DNA from: Bacteroidales bacterium UBA1195
GTDB taxonomy: Bacteria > Bacteroidota > Bacteroidia > Bacteroidales > WCHB1-69
DNA: 33,538 bases
Assembly: GCA_002309855.1 (NCBI GenBank)
Contig: DBYD01000032.1
Span: 1 to 33,538, forward strand
Direction: 5' to 3'
Made by a program: the position numbers and the translations under genes. Positions 22,974 through 30,588 of the stretch are shown in pieces (position 1 is the stretch's first letter; each line of letters begins with the position of its first letter). The notes under the pieces were generated by a model. The model was not told the origin of the DNA and ran no database searches. It worked only from the letters and a program-made list of their open reading frames with translations.

Positions 22974-23597
22974 ATGCAGAATTACTCATCCAAACTTCTG
23001 GAAAACGCTGTCAATCAAATCGCGAAACTGCCAGGGATCGGGCATCGCACTGCGGTACGTCTGGCCATCCATCTGTTGCAGCAACCTGAGACAGAGACAG
23101 ACAACCTTACCAGTGCCCTGCACGAAATGCGCCACAACATTCACCGATGCCGGCACTGTTTCAACCTGTCGGACGAGGAGGAATGCGACATCTGCCGCAA
23201 TCCACACCGTTCCCCCACCACCGTATGCGTGGTGCAGGATATACGCGATGTGATGGCCATCGAGAACACAGAGGTGTTCAACGGCCGCTACCATTTGTTG
23301 GGCGGAGTAATCTCCCCCATGAACGGCATCGGACCGGGGCAGCTGCAGATCGAAAGCCTGTGGAGACGGCTGCCGGAAATTGAGGAGCTGATTTTGGCGC
23401 TGCCGGCCACCACCGAAGGGGACACCACCGCATATTATCTGTACAAACACGCACGTGAACTGAAACCGGCAATGCGTATCACAACCATCCCGAGAGGACT
23501 TTCGGTCGGGGATGAACTGGAATATGCCGATGAGGCCACTCTGGGCCGGTCGATGCTGAACCGAATTGACTTCCAAACCACTTTTTCCAACCAATGA
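22974..23597 (+). CDS. recR: Recombination mediator protein RecR
   Basis: RecR acts with RecO and RecF to load RecA at gaps. The helix-hairpin-helix segment AKLPGIGHRTAVRLAIHLL (residues 17-35), a zinc finger with C59, C62, C71 and C74, and the Toprim domain (VCVVQDIRDVMAIENTEVFN, GRYHLLGGVISPMNGIGP) are present. I start at the ATG at 22974 (207 residues, MQNYSSKLLENAV); an upstream ATG at 22926 would place the N-terminus across both promoter boxes and adds residues alien to the family. The stop overlaps the start of the next gene (ATGA). Confidence 0.96.
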   Translation: MQNYSSKLLENAVNQIAKLPGIGHRTAVRLAIHLLQQPETETDNLTSALHEMRHNIHRCRHCFNLSDEEECDICRNPHRSPTTVCVVQDIRDVMAIENTEVFNGRYHLLGGVISPMNGIGPGQLQIESLWRRLPEIEELILALPATTEGDTTAYYLYKHARELKPAMRITTIPRGLSVGDELEYADEATLGRSMLNRIDFQTTFSNQ

Positions 23598-24637
23598 TAC
23601 ACCTGCTTCCGGATGTGCTTTCTGAAACCGCCGTCATCACCACAATGGTGCTGATGCTGATGATGCTGATCGAATTCATCCATGTGCGCACACAGGGAAA
23701 GGAGATGGCGCTCATGGACAGGAAGCCGCATTGGCAGATTGTGATTGCCGCACTGCTGGGCCTTACGCCGGGATGCGCCGGTGTGTTTGCAGTGGTTTCG
23801 CTCTACACGCACAACATTGTGGGGTTCGGCGCACTGCTGGCCGCATGCATTGCATCCTTCGGGGACGAGGCCTTCTTCATGCTTTCGATGATGCCGGAAA
23901 AGGCGGCGCTTGTCGGCGGCATCCTGCTGGCATCCGGCATAGCCGCCGGATGCTGCTACCAGCTGTTCCACCCCTTCCAGTCAACCACCCACATCCACCA
24001 GATTGAGCATCTGGTGCTGCATGAACATGACAAACCGGAGCATCCGGAAAAGAGGCACGAAACGCACCATCCGCTTTACCGGTTCATACTCATTGGCTGT
24101 ATCCTGCTGTTTATCGTGGGGCTGCTGACCGGCGTGCTGGGAGAGCATGAGGAGGAAGGGGCATCCGGCCTCTCCGGCGAAAAACTGGTCTTCATCGCCA
24201 TCGCCGCCGCCACACTGCTGCTCTGCTGCTTCAGCGGCAGCCACTTCATTGAGGAGCATCTTTGGGAGCACATCCTGAAAAAGCACCTGCTGAAAATCTT
24301 CCTCTGGAGCTTCGGGGTGATCGCCCTGCTGACCCTGCTGACACAACAGCTGAACCTGGAGGCGCTCCAGATGCGCAACAGCGGCAAAATGCTGCTGCTT
24401 ATATTGGCACTGGGCATCGGGCTGATTCCGCAGTCGGGGCCGCATTTGGCGGTGGTCTATCTGTTTGCGGACGGGATTGTGCCGTTCAGCACGCTGCTGG
24501 CCAACTGCCTGCTGCAGGAGGGGCACGGTGGCATTCCGCTGATGGCGGAATCCCCGAAAACCTTTGTACGGCTGAAGGCGGTCAAACTGCTGATGGCCGC
24601 CGCCATCGGCCTGACCGGCATCGCCACCGGGTGGTAA
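23594..24637 (+). CDS. Putative heavy-metal/manganese exporter (DUF2899/ArsP_2-like)
   Basis: A 347-residue polytopic membrane protein with about ten hydrophobic segments. Two homologous halves carry related signatures: LLGLTPGCAGVFAVVSL ... SFGDEAF (about residues 54-94) and GIGLIPQSGPHLAVVYLF ... QEGHGGIP (274-315). Between the halves is a histidine-rich loop (residues 133-159, nine histidines) that could bind metal ions. This pattern fits the putative 10-TM heavy-metal exporter family, also annotated as a putative manganese transporter; the ion is not known from sequence. It overlaps recR by 4 bp and is thus translationally coupled, although the two functions are unrelated. It converges on trmB with 2 bp between stop codons. 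Confidence 0.82.
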   Translation: MIHLLPDVLSETAVITTMVLMLMMLIEFIHVRTQGKEMALMDRKPHWQIVIAALLGLTPGCAGVFAVVSLYTHNIVGFGALLAACIASFGDEAFFMLSMMPEKAALVGGILLASGIAAGCCYQLFHPFQSTTHIHQIEHLVLHEHDKPEHPEKRHETHHPLYRFILIGCILLFIVGLLTGVLGEHEEEGASGLSGEKLVFIAIAAATLLLCCFSGSHFIEEHLWEHILKKHLLKIFLWSFGVIALLTLLTQQLNLEALQMRNSGKMLLLILALGIGLIPQSGPHLAVVYLFADGIVPFSTLLANCLLQEGHGGIPLMAESPKTFVRLKAVKLLMAAAIGLTGIATGW

Positions 24638-24639
24638 GG

Positions 24640-25308
24640 TCACAATGCGAATTTCAAATAATGGATGGCCTTGCCCTGTTCCAGCCACATGGACTCGTAA
24701 TAGGTTTTGATATCCAGGCGGGAATCGGGCATCCCGTTCCGGTATATGTCCCGTTGCAGGCATAGCACCGGCAATTGCAGCCGCTGCAAGGTCTCCAAGG
24801 TGAAATCCAGAAAGAAATCGCTGTCCGTCTTCAAATGTACGGTTCCGTCCGGAGCCAGCACACGGTTGTATACAGACAAGTGATATTCAGATGTAAGCCG
24901 TTTGTTCTCCTTACAGTTACGTGGTTGTGGGTCGGGAAAGGTAATCCAGATCTCCTGCACCTCGCCTTCAGCAAAGTAGCATGGAAGGTATTGGATTTGA
25001 GTGCGCAGAAAAGCCACATTCGGCATATTGTTGACAACGGAATACTTGCAGCCCTTCCACATACGGGCACCTTTGCGGTCCACACCCATAAAGTTGCGTT
25101 GCGGATCCCTTTCCGCCATACCGACCGTGTACTCACCACGTCCGCAAGCCAGTTCAAGGACAATCGGATGGTCATTCCTGAAAAAAAGGTCGTTCCAATG
25201 CCCCCGCATGGAAAAGTGCGCCTCCGGGGAAAAGCCCTCCCCTTCCCACTGGAAGAAATTGGGGAAGGTGCGGTTTTCGGCAAATTTCTCCAATTTGCTC
25301 CTGCTCAT
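24640..25308 (-). CDS. trmB: tRNA (guanine-N7-)-methyltransferase
   Basis: TrmB makes m7G46 in the variable loop of tRNAs using S-adenosylmethionine. The SAM motif LELACGRGEYTVGMAERDP (from residue 51), the acidic motif WITFPDPQPR (121-130) and the C-terminal DIKTYYE are visible. It has 222 residues. It lies 12 bp past the rho stop codon and appears to be the last gene of the adenosyltransferase-rho-trmB run. Confidence 0.95.
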   Translation of the reverse strand: MSRSKLEKFAENRTFPNFFQWEGEGFSPEAHFSMRGHWNDLFFRNDHPIVLELACGRGEYTVGMAERDPQRNFMGVDRKGARMWKGCKYSVVNNMPNVAFLRTQIQYLPCYFAEGEVQEIWITFPDPQPRNCKENKRLTSEYHLSVYNRVLAPDGTVHLKTDSDFFLDFTLETLQRLQLPVLCLQRDIYRNGMPDSRLDIKTYYESMWLEQGKAIHYLKFAL

Positions 25309-25320
25309 CCGACTGGCGGT

Positions 25321-27012
25321 TTAACCGTTCATGGACATCAGGAACTCGGCGTTGTTCCTGGTCAGCTGCATCTTGCTTTTCAGGAACTCCATAGCCTCCA
25401 CAGGATTCATGTCAGCCAAATGGTTCCGCAGGATCCACATGCGCTGCAGGGTCTCCTTTTCCTGCAACAGGTCGTCACGACGCGTGCTGGAGGCCATCAG
25501 ATCGACAGCCGGATAGATACGTTTGTTGGCCAGCTTGCGGTCCAATTGCAGCTCCATGTTGCCGGTTCCCTTGAACTCCTCAAAAATCACATCGTCCATT
25601 TTGGAGCCGGTCTCCGTCAGAGCGGTGGCTATGATGGTGAGCGAACCGCCGTTCTCAATCTTACGGGCGGCGCCAAAGAAACGCTTCGGCTTTTGCAGTG
25701 CATTGGCCTCGACACCGCCTGAAAGCACCTTGCCGGAAGCTGGTGCAACCGTATTGTAGGCACGAGCCAGCCTCGTGATGGAATCCAGCAGTATGCAGAC
25801 GTCATGCCCGCACTCCACCATGCGTTTGGCCTTCTCAAGCACAATGTTGGATATCTTAACATGACGGTCGGCCGGTTCGTCAAACGTTGATGCTATCACC
25901 TCCGCCTTGACGCTGCGCTCCATATCTGTCACCTCCTCCGGACGCTCGTCAATCAGCAGCACAATCAGATAGATTTCAGGATGATTGGCGGCAATAGCGT
26001 TAGCAATCTCCTTCAGCAGCACCGTCTTACCTGTCTTCGGCTGGGCGACAATCAATCCGCGCTGCCCTTTGCCGATTGGAGCGAACAAATCAATGACACG
26101 AGTTGATATTGTGCAGCCCTTATGGGATGTCAAATCAATCTTTTCAGAGGGAAACAATGGGGTCAGATAATCGAACGGGATGCGGTCACGAACCTGGTCG
26201 GGGGTTTTGCCGTTAATGAGGTTGATTTTCGTCAGCGGGAAATATTTTTCACTCTCCTTCGGCGGACGGATGCTTCCTTGGATCACATCGCCGGTCTTCA
26301 AACCGAACAGTTTGATTTGGGACTGTGACACGTAGATATCATCAGGTGAGGGCAGGTAATAATAATCCGCAGAACGGAGGAATCCGAAACCTTCACCAAC
26401 CTCCAGCACGCCCTCACAATCCACCGTACCGAGAAACTCCTCGTTCTTGGGGATGTAATCATCCGGAGAAACCCCAATGGCACGGGAAATCTCCGCGTCA
26501 GTCTGCTCTTCCGGTGTAGGCACATGTTCTTCAGTTTCCTCCGTAGGAGCAGATATACTTTCCGAATCTTCCGAACGGTTTTCATTCATGGGCGGCTCTT
26601 CCGCCACATGGAAGTCCATCCGAATGGTGCCCGGCATTACAGGATTGGATTTTGCTATGCGCTTGCGCTTACCCTTCCGCCCAGTTTTTTCATCTTCAAC
26701 AGAAACAGGTTGTTCCACAACATCTTTCGGCTGGACAGGAACTGCAGGTTCGGCTTTAGGCGCCTGATGTTCCGCTTCCTGTATCGGAACACGTCTCGGA
26801 CGGCCACGCTTGCGACCAGTACCCTGTTTCGGTTTGTCCGTCATGACCGGCTGGACAGATGACGCTTCCGTTGAGGCAACACGCTCAATTTCGCGAATCA
26901 GCTCCGCCTTACGATATTTGATGATGTTTTTTATGTGTAACGCTTTCGCTATCTCCCTCAAATCCATGAGAGATTTTGTCGCCAGAGGATTGGCATTGTT
27001 CTTCATTCCCAT
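25321..27012 (-). CDS. rho: Transcription termination factor Rho with long disordered insertion
   Basis: Rho is an RNA-dependent hexameric ATPase that ends transcripts. The N-terminal helical domain (residues 10-45) is followed by about 140 residues of low complexity rich in E, P, K and R, including KRGRPRR (68-74) and RKGKRKRIAK (112-121). The cold-shock-like RNA-binding domain (GVLEVGEGFGFLRS) starts near 200. Walker A AQPKTGKT is at 323-330, Walker B CILLDSITRLARAYNT at 406-421, and the loop LSGGVEANALQKPKRFFGAA is intact. At 563 residues it is well over the roughly 420 of typical Rho, owing to the insertion. An ATG two codons downstream is an equally possible start. Confidence 0.97.
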   Translation of the reverse strand: MGMKNNANPLATKSLMDLREIAKALHIKNIIKYRKAELIREIERVASTEASSVQPVMTDKPKQGTGRKRGRPRRVPIQEAEHQAPKAEPAVPVQPKDVVEQPVSVEDEKTGRKGKRKRIAKSNPVMPGTIRMDFHVAEEPPMNENRSEDSESISAPTEETEEHVPTPEEQTDAEISRAIGVSPDDYIPKNEEFLGTVDCEGVLEVGEGFGFLRSADYYYLPSPDDIYVSQSQIKLFGLKTGDVIQGSIRPPKESEKYFPLTKINLINGKTPDQVRDRIPFDYLTPLFPSEKIDLTSHKGCTISTRVIDLFAPIGKGQRGLIVAQPKTGKTVLLKEIANAIAANHPEIYLIVLLIDERPEEVTDMERSVKAEVIASTFDEPADRHVKISNIVLEKAKRMVECGHDVCILLDSITRLARAYNTVAPASGKVLSGGVEANALQKPKRFFGAARKIENGGSLTIIATALTETGSKMDDVIFEEFKGTGNMELQLDRKLANKRIYPAVDLMASSTRRDDLLQEKETLQRMWILRNHLADMNPVEAMEFLKSKMQLTRNNAEFLMSMNG

Positions 27013-27014
27013 TT

Positions 27015-27569
27015 TTAATTGTCGCTTGCTTTTTCTGAAAAAGTGATTTCTTTAATATCCAATAATCTTGAAAAATATCTTGAAAGTACAAAAAGATAGT
27101 CCGACAAGCGGTTCAAATACTGGCGCAACACCGGTTCCACCTCCTCCAGCTGCATAAGAGCGACCACGCGACGTTCAGCACGACGGCATACACAACGTGC
27201 AACATGGCATTGTGAAACAAGCGGATGCCCTCCAGCCATCACAAAATCACGGAATGGGGGAATCAGCGCCTCCATACGGTCAATCTCATTTTCTAACGTC
27301 TCCACAGCCTCCGGCTGCATGACAGGCAAGAAATCGTATTGCCCAGGATTTTTTGCTGCCAGTCGGCTCTGAACAACAAAAAGCTGACGTTGGATTCCGT
27401 TCAAAAAACGCTTCTCCACACTGTAGGGACAATGGTCATGCAGGAGTCCGACATGACTGTTCAATTCATCGACAGTGCCATAGGCTTCAACCCTTTCATC
27501 GGATTTCCACACCTTTTCACCGCCAATCAGGGATGTCTTACCGTCATCACCTTTTCTGGTATAAATCAT
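27015..27569 (-). CDS. PduO-type cob(I)alamin adenosyltransferase
   Basis: This enzyme transfers adenosyl from ATP to cob(I)alamin, making coenzyme B12. The ATP-binding N-terminal motif TRKGDDGKT (residues 4-12), RVEAYGTVDELNS (26-38), RCVCRRAERR (125-134) and YLNRLSDYLFVLSRY (151-165) are the family hallmarks. It has 184 residues, a single domain. It lies 2 bp before rho and has its own promoter-like site. No other B12 genes are in the window; Bacteroidota generally scavenge corrinoids, so a salvage role is inferred. Confidence 0.93.
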   Translation of the reverse strand: MIYTRKGDDGKTSLIGGEKVWKSDERVEAYGTVDELNSHVGLLHDHCPYSVEKRFLNGIQRQLFVVQSRLAAKNPGQYDFLPVMQPEAVETLENEIDRMEALIPPFRDFVMAGGHPLVSQCHVARCVCRRAERRVVALMQLEEVEPVLRQYLNRLSDYLFVLSRYFSRLLDIKEITFSEKASDN

Positions 27570-27649
27570 CTTTCAAATTGTTAAAAAACAGATTATGTAC
27601 TGCTAATGGACCGAAGATGGGCTTTTGGACCATCTCGTATTTGATTTTG

Positions 27650-27676
27650 CAAAAGTAGTTATTTTTTCAATACAAA
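27650..27676 (-). promoter_or_regulatory. Promoter for adenosyltransferase-rho-trmB
   Basis: On the minus strand TACTTTTG (27650-27657) followed by CA is preceded by TTTG (27673-27676) with exactly 15 bp between. It overlaps the last codons of the upstream membrane protein gene. The leader to the ATG at 27569 would be about 75 nt and contains a small AGATGG/CCATCT hairpin of unknown role. Confidence 0.6.
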
Positions 27677-29227
27677 ACCGACTTTTTTGTTTTTTATGTT
27701 GTTTTTTGCCCGATAAAAGGCCATGCTGGCACACATCAGATATAACGGTGTGAATCCGAACAGGTAACGCGCCCGACACTCAAACAGCATCTCAAAAACA
27801 GCAAGCAGAAGAAGTGTAAGGCAGAGGGCATTTGTGAGCGGTTCGCGCCCAATCAGACCGCCGACAACACTCCAAAACAGTATGCCCAGCCAAAAAATAA
27901 GCGACATGATGCAAAAAAACGGATAATACACCCCGCCATATTCCCTTGTGTAATAGACCTTACGCAAAAAACTGGCGAACGGCCTGCCTTTTTCCTGAAA
28001 AAGCGTATGGAAGAATTTCCCCTCCTTGCCCCACGAAAAGGTACCGTCCCCATAGGTCAGGATGTTTTTTTCGCAAAGATGCCTGAAAAAACCGGACACG
28101 CCCATGGCTTTCACACGCCGTCCCATCTCCTGCAACTCCGCCTTCGCCCGTGCCAAACGTGTGGGATATGAACGGGAGAACTCCACATCCTCCGGAGCAT
28201 AATCCCCCATGGTCCGGCTGTTCATGCCGATCAGCAGATAGTGCGTCATGCCGAAGGCAGGTTCCTTTTGACGGGAAATACCGGTGGATTTGCCAACGAC
28301 AGCAGTCAGCAGGCAGGCCGACACAAAACCTGCCAGAAGCAACGGCAGAACTGCGGAACGTTTCTTGCCGCTCAAACTGAAAATGATATTTTTCCCGGAA
28401 CGCGGCCAACAGAACGGCAGCAGTGCGATGAAGACAAGCAAAGTCTGCGGCTTGACCGCATATCCGACTCCGGCCAGAAAAGCAAGCAGGAACCACTTGA
28501 GCTGCGGCCTCAGCGACAGCACGGAGGTCATTGCAAGCCATACCATACCCATAATGAAGATGAGGCTTGCCGTATCAGAATATGGGATGGAAAACCAAGG
28601 TGACAAACCGACAAAAAGCAGAAAAAGAAGCTGTCCGAAAAAGGCGGTCGGCGCATCACATGCACGGAAGAGTGTCTGGAAAAGCATCCAGGAGACCAGC
28701 GTTCCCGACAGGCATTGCAGTGCCAGCAGCAGAAACAGCCCATGCAGGCCGAACAGTCCGCATATCCTGAAAACCAGCGCAAAAAATCCGGTCAGAAAAA
28801 GATTGTTGGGGCATTCGCTGAAATACCAGGAGTAGCCTTGCAAAGCCTCCCCATCCCCTGCAGCCGAGGCGCGCGCCGCACCGACCAGCTGCTGGACATC
28901 CCAATCGGTTTCAAAATAATAGCCGTATATCAGAAACAATTGTATAAGCAGGAAAAGCAGCCCGGTCACGACTGCCACAGCCTTGCACCGCCGCGCATTG
29001 CGGAACAGGAGGCGGCAAAACACATACAACGCCCCAAGCACCGCCACACCCGACAGCAGCAGAGGCAGGTATGAACCTGCTTCCTCCGGCATCAGGTAAT
29101 AACCGGCGGCACGCGGGAAGCGGCTGCGCAGGCAGAGCAGCAGCAGTATCGCAGCCATCAACATGGCGTACAGAACCCCAACATGAGAGAGAAAACGCAA
29201 ACGACCTGTCAAATCCTTATCAGACAT
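27659..29227 (-). CDS. Integral membrane protein, GT-C-type glycosyltransferase-like
   Basis: A 522-residue protein with about eleven or twelve hydrophobic segments. After the first helices comes the acidic loop YFETDWDVQQL with D108 and D110, the place where GT-C glycosyltransferases (GT39/GT83-like, using polyprenyl-phosphate sugars) keep catalytic acids. Later signatures such as YFSECPNNLFL, FSIPYSDTASL and VGYAVKPQTLLVFIALLPF support that group. The sugar and acceptor cannot be read from the sequence. I start at the ATG at 29227; the TTG at 29245 falls inside the -7 box. No glycan-synthesis neighbours are present, so it is an orphan. Confidence 0.75.
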   Translation of the reverse strand: MSDKDLTGRLRFLSHVGVLYAMLMAAILLLLCLRSRFPRAAGYYLMPEEAGSYLPLLLSGVAVLGALYVFCRLLFRNARRCKAVAVVTGLLFLLIQLFLIYGYYFETDWDVQQLVGAARASAAGDGEALQGYSWYFSECPNNLFLTGFFALVFRICGLFGLHGLFLLLALQCLSGTLVSWMLFQTLFRACDAPTAFFGQLLFLLFVGLSPWFSIPYSDTASLIFIMGMVWLAMTSVLSLRPQLKWFLLAFLAGVGYAVKPQTLLVFIALLPFCWPRSGKNIIFSLSGKKRSAVLPLLLAGFVSACLLTAVVGKSTGISRQKEPAFGMTHYLLIGMNSRTMGDYAPEDVEFSRSYPTRLARAKAELQEMGRRVKAMGVSGFFRHLCEKNILTYGDGTFSWGKEGKFFHTLFQEKGRPFASFLRKVYYTREYGGVYYPFFCIMSLIFWLGILFWSVVGGLIGREPLTNALCLTLLLLAVFEMLFECRARYLFGFTPLYLMCASMAFYRAKNNIKNKKVGFVLKK

Positions 29228-29242
29228 AAATAAAACAATTTG

Positions 29243-29269
29243 CAAAAGTAATCATTTTTCGGACACAAA
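29243..29269 (-). promoter_or_regulatory. Promoter for the GT-C-like membrane protein
   Basis: On the minus strand TACTTTTG (29243-29250) followed by CA is preceded by TTTG (29266-29269), with exactly 15 bp between. The leader to the ATG at 29227 would be about 10 nt. Confidence 0.62.
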
Positions 29270-29349
29270 CACATTATTGACTTTTTTTTCGACTCACACG
29301 CAATATGGCAACGTATCCCACGTTTTGAATAATTAAGCAGAATAATTTT

Positions 29350-30561
29350 ATGGAATTAAAACTGAATACAATTGAAGAGGCGATAGAGGAGTTCAAAAAA
29401 GGGAACTTTGTCATTGTTGTGGACGATGAGGATCGCGAAAACGAAGGCGATTTCATAATGGCGGCGGAGAAAATCACACCGGAACATGTCAACTTCATGC
29501 TGAAAAACGGACGCGGTGTTCTTTGTGCCCCCGTTACCGAGAATCGCTGCAAGGAGCTTAATCTGGACATGCAGGTGCATGACAACACCTCCCTGCTCGG
29601 CACCCCATTCACCGTTACGGTGGATCTGTTAGGCAACGGCTGCACAACCGGGGTCTCAATGCACGACCGGGCGATGACCATCCGCGCACTGGCTGACCCT
29701 GCAACCCAACCCTCCGATTTGGGCAGGCCAGGACATATCAACCCGCTGCGCGCCCGCAACGGAGGCGTGATTGTCAGGGCAGGGCACACCGAAGCCGCTG
29801 TAGATCTGGCTCGTCTGGCCGGACTGCGTCCCTGCGGTGCACTTATTGAGATCATCAACGATGACGGCACCATGGCACGATTACCGCAATTGGTGGAAGT
29901 TGCAAAAAAATACAGCCTGAAAATCATTACAATCAAGGATCTGATTGCCTACCGGGTGGCACATGAGACAATGGTACGCAAGGAGGAGGAGGTATTCCTG
30001 CCCACCGAATGGGGCAGCTTCCAACTCATCGCCTACACCCAGCTGGACAACGGTGTGACGCACCTTGTATTGAAAAAAGGCGAATGGAAGGATAACGAAC
30101 CTGTGCTTGTACGTGTGCATTCAAGCTGCGCCACCGGCGACATCTTCGGCAGCTGCAAGTGCGACTGCGGCGACCAGCTGCACCGCGCCATGCAGATGGT
30201 GGAGGAGGAAGGCAAGGGGCTGATAGTCTACATGAGTCAGGAAGGAAGAGGAATCGGCCTGATTAACAAATTGAAAGCTTATCACCTGCAGGAACAGGGG
30301 CTGGACACGGTCGATGCCAACATCCGGCTCGGCTTCAAACCGGACGAGCGGGACTACGGCATCGGCGCACAGATACTTAGGAATCTTGGTGTCACCCAGA
30401 TGCGGCTTATCACCAACAATCCTGTCAAACGGAGCGGACTGGAAGGCTACGGCTTGACAATCACAGAGACAGTACCGCTGATTATAAAGCCGAACGCCTA
30501 CAACAGGAAATACCTGAAGACAAAACAGGATAGGATGGGGCACCATCTGGACATTCAATAA
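29350..30561 (+). CDS. ribBA: Bifunctional DHBP synthase / GTP cyclohydrolase II (riboflavin synthesis)
   Basis: The two domains supply both precursors of riboflavin. The RibB part (residues 1-205) makes 3,4-dihydroxy-2-butanone 4-phosphate and shows VVDDEDRENEGDF (23-35) and RAGHTEAAVDLARLAG (143-158). The RibA part (about 210-403) opens GTP; its zinc ligands are C260, C271 and C273 (SSCATGDIFGSCKCDC), followed by SQEGRGIGLINK. Both active sites appear intact. It is monocistronic, between a divergent membrane-protein gene and a convergent lpxD-like gene. No clear promoter motif or FMN riboswitch was found upstream. Confidence 0.97.
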   Translation: MELKLNTIEEAIEEFKKGNFVIVVDDEDRENEGDFIMAAEKITPEHVNFMLKNGRGVLCAPVTENRCKELNLDMQVHDNTSLLGTPFTVTVDLLGNGCTTGVSMHDRAMTIRALADPATQPSDLGRPGHINPLRARNGGVIVRAGHTEAAVDLARLAGLRPCGALIEIINDDGTMARLPQLVEVAKKYSLKIITIKDLIAYRVAHETMVRKEEEVFLPTEWGSFQLIAYTQLDNGVTHLVLKKGEWKDNEPVLVRVHSSCATGDIFGSCKCDCGDQLHRAMQMVEEEGKGLIVYMSQEGRGIGLINKLKAYHLQEQGLDTVDANIRLGFKPDERDYGIGAQILRNLGVTQMRLITNNPVKRSGLEGYGLTITETVPLIIKPNAYNRKYLKTKQDRMGHHLDIQ

Positions 30562-30588
30562 AAAAAGTCGCCGATTGGCGACTTTTTT
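30561..30588. terminator. Bidirectional terminator shared by ribBA and the rplS-efp-lpxD operon
   Basis: AAAAAAGTCGCC and GGCGACTTTTTT pair perfectly around GATT. The T runs serve both strands. The stem begins at the last base of the ribBA stop codon and ends inside the stop codon of the convergent lpxD-like gene. Confidence 0.93.

Noticed and set aside
27570..27649. Cobalamin riboswitch before the adenosyltransferase gene
   Set aside because: The leader is about 75 nt with one small hairpin; a cobalamin riboswitch needs roughly 200 nt and a B12 box, which I do not see.
29228..29245. TTG start codon for the GT-C-like protein
   Set aside because: The TTG lies within the TACTTTTG -7 box; the ATG at 29227 is the better start.
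29251..29349. FMN riboswitch before ribBA
   Set aside because: The gap is under 100 bp and AT-rich and shows none of the conserved FMN-element segments.
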